Under the pieces are notes generated by a model. The model searched no databases, was not told the origin of the DNA, and saw nothing but the letters and a program-made list of their open reading frames with translations. DNA of 64,000 nt from Prevotella sp. E9-3. GTDB lineage: Bacteria; Bacteroidota; Bacteroidia; Bacteroidales; Bacteroidaceae. A program made the translations under genes and the position numbers. Where the stretch lies: assembly GCF_022024015.1 (NCBI RefSeq), contig NZ_CP091786.1, forward strand, positions 1,364,001 to 1,428,000, in the 5' to 3' direction. Below, piece by piece: positions 58,259 to 64,000 of this stretch. Each line of letters opens with the position of its first letter. Within the stretch, counting starts at the first letter, position 1.

Positions 58259-59410
58259 TTACTTTTCACTCTCAATGAATCTTGCTCCATCGTCGGGCTT
58301 CACCCAGAACACTTTGAAGGTCTTTTCGTATTCAGGGAATTGGGACAGATATTCCTCAGTGAGTTTCTTTTCTATGGCTTCCTTGTTAGAAGGATTAACC
58401 AGAGCGATGCAGGCACCTTTGAAACCGGCTCCTGAGAATCGTCCACCATATACACCAGGCAGTGAACGCATGATTTCATAGATGGCAATGAGTTCAGGAG
58501 AACCACACTCGTAGTTATGAATAGAACTCTCGCATGAGTCAAACGAAAGCTTTCCGAAAAGTTTTAAATTTCCTGATTCCCAAGCTGTTACTCCTTGTCT
58601 AACTCTCCTGTACTCTGAGTAGAAATGTTCTGCTCTGCGGGCAAAGCGTGCAGGCATGGCAATACGTGTCTTGTCGAAAGTGGCCTTAGGAATATCGCGT
58701 AGGAACGTCTTGTCAAATGTCTTTAGTGGCTGGTCGGTATAGGCCAGCATATTCCATGCAGCAGTCTTGCATTCGAACACACGAAGGTTATAGTCGCTAT
58801 TCACCAACGAGCGGGTCAGTCCTGAGAAGAATATGCCAATCTCAAATTCGGGCATCTCGGGGTTGCGTTTAATAATGCGCCACTCGTTTGAGTCACAATC
58901 AAGGAACAGTAGTCCATCCTTCTTGCCTAAAGCTATGCAGGCCTGATCTAGCAGTCCGTTGTTCAATCCAATATATTCTCGTTCAGCCTCAGAGGCAATC
59001 TTCACTATTTCAAAGGGCTGAAGGGTAATCTCGTTGGCTTTGGCAAAGGCCATCACGTAGGCGATGAGTACTGCAGCACTAGATGACAGTCCGCCAACGG
59101 GCAACGACCCTTTGATGACTCCCTCAATACCTCGAGATAGTTCAAAGCGCTTACGTAGGGCATATTTCGCCCCTCGGGCATAGTCGCCCCAGTTATGTTG
59201 TTTTACCAGTGAAGGTGTGGCTACATGGAAATTAACTTCTCCTTCGAAAGTCATGGAGGAGAGCTTTACTTCGCCGTCTTCCCTGATGTTGAACCATAGA
59301 TCAACACCTTTGTCAATGGCAAAACCTGTGACCAATCCATGTTGATGGTCCACATGTGCGCCAAGCGGGCAAACTCGGTATGGCGAGAAAATGTGATATT
59401 GGTAGTTCAT
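58259..59410 (-). CDS. GHMP kinase, galacturonokinase-like
   Basis: 383 residues. Opens HIFSPYRVCPLGAHVDHQHG, contains GDYARGAKYALRKRFEL, the GHMP ATP loop SLPVGGLSSSAAVLIAY and ends with PGVYGGRFSGAGFKGACIAL. The PYRVCPLGAHxDHQ signature, the NSDYNLRVFECKTAAWNML part and the HNYECGSPELI stretch recall plant galacturonokinase (the Arabidopsis GALAK type) more than bacterial GalK, which has PGRVNLIGEHTDY. Its product would be galacturonate-1-phosphate. The epimerase two genes downstream and the nucleotidyltransferase between fit a UDP-galacturonate route. Function is inferred, not proven. Start ATG 59410. Confidence 0.8.
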   Translation of the reverse strand: MNYQYHIFSPYRVCPLGAHVDHQHGLVTGFAIDKGVDLWFNIREDGEVKLSSMTFEGEVNFHVATPSLVKQHNWGDYARGAKYALRKRFELSRGIEGVIKGSLPVGGLSSSAAVLIAYVMAFAKANEITLQPFEIVKIASEAEREYIGLNNGLLDQACIALGKKDGLLFLDCDSNEWRIIKRNPEMPEFEIGIFFSGLTRSLVNSDYNLRVFECKTAAWNMLAYTDQPLKTFDKTFLRDIPKATFDKTRIAMPARFARRAEHFYSEYRRVRQGVTAWESGNLKLFGKLSFDSCESSIHNYECGSPELIAIYEIMRSLPGVYGGRFSGAGFKGACIALVNPSNKEAIEKKLTEEYLSQFPEYEKTFKVFWVKPDDGARFIESEK

Positions 59411-59436
59411 TTTATAGGTCTGTAGTTTTTATCAGA

Positions 59437-61116
59437 TTAATATTTGAAACTTGAGCCACCCACGAATTCGCGCATGATGCTTGTGGGGGGTATCTCTTTA
59501 TCGCTCACGGGCAGGAAGAAATGTATGAACTTCATCAGTCGGTGGGCTTCAGAATATTCAGGACAATTCTTTGGTACAGATGCCAGGATGATTTCGGCAT
59601 GAGTGCGCAATACGGCAAACTCGATGTTGAGGGCCGAGTCGAACATCGCATCAGCAGATTCCTGGAACGGGAATATCCATTTATCCTCGGCATCGCACAC
59701 ATTTTTCCATTGGGCGATGGTCTGCCTGGCAGTAAAGGCCCCTTTGTTGTAGTCGCGAATGATGCGACGAAGCAGTCGGTTGTCGCGCACTGGAATCCAG
59801 TTGTGGTCGTCAAGCGAAATACTGGTCAGGGCCGAGATGTATATTTTGTATTTCAGATTGTCGTCGATATTCTTTGTGAGCAGTGGGTTCAGGGCGTGAA
59901 TGCCTTCAATGATGAGCACCGTATCGCCAGCCAGTTTTAGCTTCTTCCCGTTCCACTCGCGTTTGCCGGTAGCAAAATTGTATTCTGGAACTTCTACGCG
60001 TTCACCTTTCATCAGACGGCTTAGATGATCTTCCAACAGCTTGTAATCTACAGTTTCGATGTTGTCGAAGTCATAATCGCCATTAGGCAGTTTAGGCGTG
60101 TCCACACGGTTCACGAAATAATCGTCGGTCGAGAACGACAAGGGTCTGAGTCCACAAGCGAGCAACTGAATGGACAATCGCTTGCAGAACGTTGTTTTTC
60201 CCGAACTGCTTGGCCCCGTGATGAGTACCAGTCGGATGGGGTTCTTGGGCGCATGAAACCTTTGGTCTATCTCTTCGGCTATCTGTACAATTCTCTTTTC
60301 TTGAAGAGCCTCGCTCACTTGGATTAGTTCTGATGCATGACCACGCATGATGGCCTTGTTCACATCACCAGCATTCGACAGTCGCATGATGATGTCCCAA
60401 CGAGTTTTTTCAGCAAACATGCTAAAAGTCTTGGGCATATCGACCTTTTCCGCTAGTTGTGAAGGATTGTTCCAATCGGGCACTCTTAGCAGCATACCTT
60501 CCTGATAGGGTTCCAGTGCCCATACTTTCAGATAGCCAGCTGAGGGAACCAGTGGTCCATAGTAGTAGTCAACCGTATCACCCAGAGTGTAATAGTCTGT
60601 GTACACATGTCCGCTTGTTTCCAGAAGTTTTGTCTTGTCGGTCATTCCTCTGTCTGCAAAAATACGTACCGCTTCCTCGTTTGTGGCTTCTGTTCTGCGG
60701 AATGGCATGTCACTGTCTATAATCTCCTGCATTCGCTGACTGAATCGTTCTACGTCGCCATCGGCCAGTCCTTCGCCGTTCTTCTTCTTGAAGTTGCAGT
60801 AATACCCTCGTGAGAGCGAGTGCTCTATAAACAGCTTTGAGCCGGGAAAAACATCCTGAGTTGCTTTAAAAAGAACAAAACACAGAGATCGCACATATAC
60901 TCTGTAGCCGCTGCCGGCACGGGCATCGAGAAACTCAACATCGCGGTTCTGGTAGAGTCGAAATTTCAATCCTTGCGAGGCATTGTTCACCTTTGCAGAT
61001 ACCACAGGATAGGGCAGCTTGATGTCGTCAGCAAATTCCTGATAAACATCGAGCAGCGATGTTCCTTCTGGGAAGCTCTTGGTTACATTGTTGTTCTTGC
61101 AGCGTATTTGGAGCAT
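59437..61116 (-). CDS. Uridine/nucleoside kinase with N-terminal TGS and ThrRS-like domain
   Basis: 559 residues. I start at ATG 61116 (MLQIRCKNNNVTKSF); eight more codons upstream are open. N-terminal TGS-like domain (about 1-65), a region with similarity to the threonyl-tRNA synthetase editing-associated domain (IEHSLSRGYYCNFK), and from about 280 the phosphoribulokinase/uridine kinase domain with P-loop LITGPSSSGKTTFCKRL and DGDYDFDN-like NGDYDFDNIETVDY. Known from Bacteroidota and firmicutes as a nucleoside kinase fusion. It salvages nucleosides and seems unrelated to the polysaccharide genes, but may share their transcript. Confidence 0.87.
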   Translation of the reverse strand: MLQIRCKNNNVTKSFPEGTSLLDVYQEFADDIKLPYPVVSAKVNNASQGLKFRLYQNRDVEFLDARAGSGYRVYVRSLCFVLFKATQDVFPGSKLFIEHSLSRGYYCNFKKKNGEGLADGDVERFSQRMQEIIDSDMPFRRTEATNEEAVRIFADRGMTDKTKLLETSGHVYTDYYTLGDTVDYYYGPLVPSAGYLKVWALEPYQEGMLLRVPDWNNPSQLAEKVDMPKTFSMFAEKTRWDIIMRLSNAGDVNKAIMRGHASELIQVSEALQEKRIVQIAEEIDQRFHAPKNPIRLVLITGPSSSGKTTFCKRLSIQLLACGLRPLSFSTDDYFVNRVDTPKLPNGDYDFDNIETVDYKLLEDHLSRLMKGERVEVPEYNFATGKREWNGKKLKLAGDTVLIIEGIHALNPLLTKNIDDNLKYKIYISALTSISLDDHNWIPVRDNRLLRRIIRDYNKGAFTARQTIAQWKNVCDAEDKWIFPFQESADAMFDSALNIEFAVLRTHAEIILASVPKNCPEYSEAHRLMKFIHFFLPVSDKEIPPTSIMREFVGGSSFKY

Positions 61117-61168
61117 GAGAATATAGATATTTTGCCGCAAAATTAATAAATATTTCTCAAATTATTCG

Positions 61169-61176
61169 TATCTTTG
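61169..61176 (+). promoter_or_regulatory. -7 element of menB
   Basis: TATCTTTG, 26 bp before ATG 61202. No TTTG is present 19-20 bases upstream (sequence is AATAAA-like), so only one box is supported. It would let menBCE be transcribed independently of menIFD. Confidence 0.5.
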
Positions 61177-61201
61177 CAAAAAAATATAGACATCGCTTCA
61201 T

Positions 61202-62059
61202 ATGAGTGCAAGAAATTGGAAAGAAATCAGACAGTTTGAAGAAATTCTCTTCGAAGAGTATAATGGTATAGCTAAAATTACTATCAATCGTCCTCGTTAT
61301 CGTAATGCCTTCACGCCGAAGACCACACTTGAGTTGAGTCAGGCGTTTGCAATGGTCCGTGAAATGCAGCGGATTCGTGTCGTACTGCTTACTGGTGCTA
61401 TGAGTGAAGTGCCTGAGGGTAAGACGCTTGCCGATGTGAAACATGCCTTCTGTAGTGGTGGCGACATGCATGTAAAAGGGCGTGGCGGCTATATCGATGA
61501 TGAAGGTGTTCCCCGTTTGTCGGTGCTGGATGTGCAGATGCAGATTCGCCGACTTCCCAAGCCCGTTATTGCTATGGTGAACGGCTATGCCATTGGCGGA
61601 GGACATGTGCTCCACTTGGTGTGTGACCTTACTATAGCTTCCGAGAATGCCATTTTCGGGCAGACAGGCCCCAAGGTGGGATCCTTCGACGCTGGCTTTG
61701 GCAGCAGCTATTTGGCACGTATCGTCGGTCAGAAGAAAGCCCGTGAAATCTGGTTCATGTGTCGTCAGTATTCGGCCAAGGAGGCTGAACAGATGGGAAT
61801 GGTCAACAAGGTGGTGCCCATCGACCAGTTGGAAGATGAGTGCGTGAGTTGGGCCGAAACCATGATGGAACGTTCGCCTATTGCCTTACGTATGATTAAA
61901 GCTGGACTGAATGCCGAACTTGACGGTCAGGCAGGTATTCAGCAGTTGGCAGGTGATGCCACGATGCTCTACTATTTTCTCGATGAGGCTCAAGAAGGTG
62001 GCAAAGCCTTCTTGGAGAAGCGTAAGCCAGATTTTGACCAGTATCCCCAGATTCCTTAA
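61202..62059 (+). CDS. menB: 1,4-Dihydroxy-2-naphthoyl-CoA synthase
   Basis: MenB closes the naphthoquinone ring from o-succinylbenzoyl-CoA. Crotonase fold of 285 residues. Landmarks: [20 protein letters not shown] (oxyanion hole and substrate loop), [39 protein letters not shown], and the C-terminal [15 protein letters not shown]. The length fits the MenB type with bicarbonate-site Gly-Gln. Start ATG 61202. It follows the minus-strand kinase gene head-to-head, and menC begins 20 bp after its stop. Confidence 0.96.
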   Translation: MSARNWKEIRQFEEILFEEYNGIAKITINRPRYRNAFTPKTTLELSQAFAMVREMQRIRVVLLTGAMSEVPEGKTLADVKHAFCSGGDMHVKGRGGYIDDEGVPRLSVLDVQMQIRRLPKPVIAMVNGYAIGGGHVLHLVCDLTIASENAIFGQTGPKVGSFDAGFGSSYLARIVGQKKAREIWFMCRQYSAKEAEQMGMVNKVVPIDQLEDECVSWAETMMERSPIALRMIKAGLNAELDGQAGIQQLAGDATMLYYFLDEAQEGGKAFLEKRKPDFDQYPQIP

Positions 62060-62079
62060 CCCCCCTAACAATCAATTCT

Positions 62080-63147
62080 ATGAAGATAACAGTTACCGAG
62101 CGTGTGTTCCACTTTAAACAGCCAGCAGGAACATCGCGTGGCATCTATACTGAACGCCATTCCTGGTTTGTTGAATTAAGAGACGGCAATCGTTGTGGCG
62201 TGGGCGAGTGTGCTCCATTGCCCGACCTTAGTTGTGATGCAATGCCCAACTATGGTGAAGTGCTGAAAGCAAAGAGCAAGGTCTTTGTTTTTGCCATTGA
62301 GCAGGGCAGTGATGCATTGCAAGCTTTTTTTGAGACCCTGCGCAACTATCCCTCGATGCTTTTCGGATTTGAAACAGCATTGATGAATTTTGAGAGGGAT
62401 GGTAATAGCCAGTCGCTTACCACTCGTTGTTGTCCTCAGCTCTTTAACACTGCTTTTACCCGTGGCGAGGTGGGCATTCCCATCAACGGTCTTGTGTGGA
62501 TGGGCTCGTATGAAGAGATGCTGGGGCGCATAGAAGATAAATTGGAAGAGGGCTTTCGCTGTGTGAAACTGAAAGTGGGTGCCATTGACTTTTTGCAGGA
62601 ATTGGATTTGGTGAAACGTATTCGTCAGCGCTTCTCGTTCCATGATGTTGAATTGCGCCTTGATGCCAATGGCGGTTTCAACCCCGATGAGGCACTTTAT
62701 AAACTGGAGTTGCTCTCGCAGTATGCCATTCACTCTATCGAACAGCCTATCAAACAGAAACAATGGGCTTTTATGTCAGCACTCTGTCGGGATTCTCCAC
62801 TGCCTGTTGCACTCGATGAAGAGCTGATAGGTGTCAATGATCCTGATGCTAAACGGCAGATGTTGAATATCATCAAACCTTCATATATTGTTTTGAAGCC
62901 CTCACTTCATGGAGGTATGATGGGATGCCGTGAATGGATTCGTATTGCCCACGAAGAAGGTATCGGCTCATGGATAACTTCGGCTCTTGAAAGCAATGTA
63001 GGACTCAATGCCATTGCCCAATTCTGTAGCGATGTGTATGGCGATGAGATTACTTTCCCGCAAGGCCTGGGTACAGGGCGGCTGTTTACTGATAATGTGG
63101 AAATGGGGTTGGAGGTGCGCGGTGATAAATTATTTATAACTAGTTAG
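62080..63147 (+). CDS. menC: o-Succinylbenzoate synthase
   Basis: MenC dehydrates SHCHC to o-succinylbenzoate. 355 residues of the enolase superfamily: catalytic Lys in CVKLKVGAIDF, metal-binding Asp in RLDANGGF, Glu in SIEQPIKQ, Asp in ALDEELIG, and Lys in IVLKPSLHGG. N-terminal capping domain with GVGECAPLPDLS. Start ATG 62080. The menE start (GTG 63174) is 26 bp after its stop, so menB-C-E is one operon. Confidence 0.95.
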   Translation: MKITVTERVFHFKQPAGTSRGIYTERHSWFVELRDGNRCGVGECAPLPDLSCDAMPNYGEVLKAKSKVFVFAIEQGSDALQAFFETLRNYPSMLFGFETALMNFERDGNSQSLTTRCCPQLFNTAFTRGEVGIPINGLVWMGSYEEMLGRIEDKLEEGFRCVKLKVGAIDFLQELDLVKRIRQRFSFHDVELRLDANGGFNPDEALYKLELLSQYAIHSIEQPIKQKQWAFMSALCRDSPLPVALDEELIGVNDPDAKRQMLNIIKPSYIVLKPSLHGGMMGCREWIRIAHEEGIGSWITSALESNVGLNAIAQFCSDVYGDEITFPQGLGTGRLFTDNVEMGLEVRGDKLFITS

Positions 63148-63173
63148 TTATAGTATTTTGTTCAAAGTAAATC

Positions 63174-64000
63174 GTGAAACTTGAAGAATTCCTTGCCGAA
63201 TGGCAAAATGACAGTCCTACCGTCTTGGTTCACACCAGTGGAAGCACAGGCAAGCCGAAACCTATGTGGGTAGAAAAACACCGCATGCAGGCCTCGGCTC
63301 GTATCACATGTGAGTTCCTTGGACTGCATGCAGGTGATACTGCCTTGCTGTGTCTTCCCCTCGATTATATTGCGGGTAAGATGATGGTGGTGCGCAGTGT
63401 TACGTGTGGATTGCGTTTGGTTGATATAGAACCCTCTGGGCATCCCTATTGGGAAGGTGCTGTTGACTTTGCGGCCATGGTGCCTTTGCAGGTTTGGAAC
63501 CTTTTGCGGGATAAGGACAGTCGTGAGCGGCTGTTGCAGATTAGGCATCTGATTATTGGCGGTGGGGCCATTGACGATTCTCTGGCTACTGAACTGAAAT
63601 CGTTCCCTAATGCCGTTTGGAGCACATATGGTATGACGGAAACTCTCTCCCATATTGCCCTTCGCCGACTTAGCGGGCCTGATGCGTCCGATTGGTATTC
63701 TCCATTTCCCTCTGTTGAAGTGAAGGTGAATGCCGACAATTGTCTTGTAATCAATGCCCCCTTGGTGCACGACGGTCTTCTGGCCACCAATGATATCGTT
63801 GAGCTTGCCGATGGGCGGTTCAAAGTGTTGGGACGGAAGGATAATGTCATTTGTTCTGGAGGTTTGAAGATTCAGATAGAGGAGGTGGAGCGATTATTAC
63901 GCCGGCATCTGTCCCAACCGTTCATGATCACCAAGCGTCCGGATAAAAAATTTGGTGAACAGGTTGTTCTGCTCACCGAATCTGTGGATATCGCCGATGT
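63174..64000 (+). CDS. menE: o-Succinylbenzoate-CoA ligase (3' end outside window)
   Basis: GTG 63174 opens a frame that continues to the window edge (275 codons). I recognise an adenylate-forming ligase: LVHTSGSTGKPKPMW (P-loop), WSTYGMTETLSHIAL and KVLGRKDNVICSGGLKIQ. MenE activates o-succinylbenzoate with CoA for MenB. The start is a GTG because no ATG lies at the proper place, and the first residues MKLEEFLAEWQND are short, as in the Bacteroidota type. The final C-terminal domain is cut by the window edge. Confidence 0.9.
   Translation, partial: MKLEEFLAEWQNDSPTVLVHTSGSTGKPKPMWVEKHRMQASARITCEFLGLHAGDTALLCLPLDYIAGKMMVVRSVTCGLRLVDIEPSGHPYWEGAVDFAAMVPLQVWNLLRDKDSRERLLQIRHLIIGGGAIDDSLATELKSFPNAVWSTYGMTETLSHIALRRLSGPDASDWYSPFPSVEVKVNADNCLVINAPLVHDGLLATNDIVELADGRFKVLGRKDNVICSGGLKIQIEEVERLLRRHLSQPFMITKRPDKKFGEQVVLLTESVDIAD

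Overview
The window looks like chromosomal DNA of a Bacteroidales bacterium, most likely Prevotella or a close relative. Evidence: the 16S sequence and its Bacteroidota-type 3' end; promoters of the TTTG-N19/20-TAnnTTTG type and almost no Shine-Dalgarno sequences; DUF4270 and TlpA/DUF4369-type lipoproteins; a C-terminal remnant of a VYGGGN-repeat surface protein; an RseC-RnfBCDGEA cluster; and a menaquinone gene set. No plasmid or phage backbone is visible. Assignment is from recognition of families only; no search was run.

Layout. 1-2932: 5' part of a mannose-1-phosphate guanylyltransferase, a decayed surface-protein tail, an intergenic 22-bp-period repeat array and a complete IS3-family element with a -1 frameshift site. 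3288-10624 (mostly minus): DedA, TPR protein, GlnRS, a candidate small RNA, MltG and a TPR-histidine kinase. 10761-18137: GH77 amylomaltase, HAD phosphatase, a 42-residue protein, DUF4270 lipoprotein, a one-domain GT5-like protein, PanC and PanD. 18329-26085 (minus): TlpA-like protein, Prs, ThiE-like protein, GalE, EEP-family protein, hybrid kinase and a GT2 glycosyltransferase. 26130-31674 (minus): the complete rnf operon with rseC. 31828-38364: a hypothetical gene, two more dispersed-repeat loci and a full rRNA operon (16S, tRNA-Ile, tRNA-Ala, 23S, 5S). 38472-38928: a broken sensor gene. 39179-44232: GH35-GH2 glycosidase pair. 44291-48502: small membrane protein, NadE, a LytS/LytT pair and a secreted carbohydrate-binding-type protein. 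48731-53766: two tandem ROK proteins followed by menI, menF, menD. 53790-61116 (minus): surface-polysaccharide and nucleotide-sugar genes plus a nucleoside kinase. 61202-64000: menB, menC and the start of menE.

How they work together. The menaquinone genes form one pathway but are split by a 7.3-kb block on the opposite strand. That block contains a UDP-glucuronate 4-epimerase, a sugar nucleotidyltransferase and a kinase that resembles plant galacturonokinase, next to a Wza-like export protein and two YjbH-like outer-membrane proteins. This suggests a route to UDP-galacturonate for an exported polysaccharide, including a possible salvage branch from free galacturonate. The Rnf complex and menaquinone synthesis both serve anaerobic respiration. 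The glycosidases, ROK proteins and LytS/LytT system point to a saccharolytic gut or rumen-like lifestyle. The least explained structures are three intergenic arrays, all with a 22-bp period, a 40-bp motif repeated 29 kb apart, and a promoter-terminator pair that encloses a non-coding stretch.
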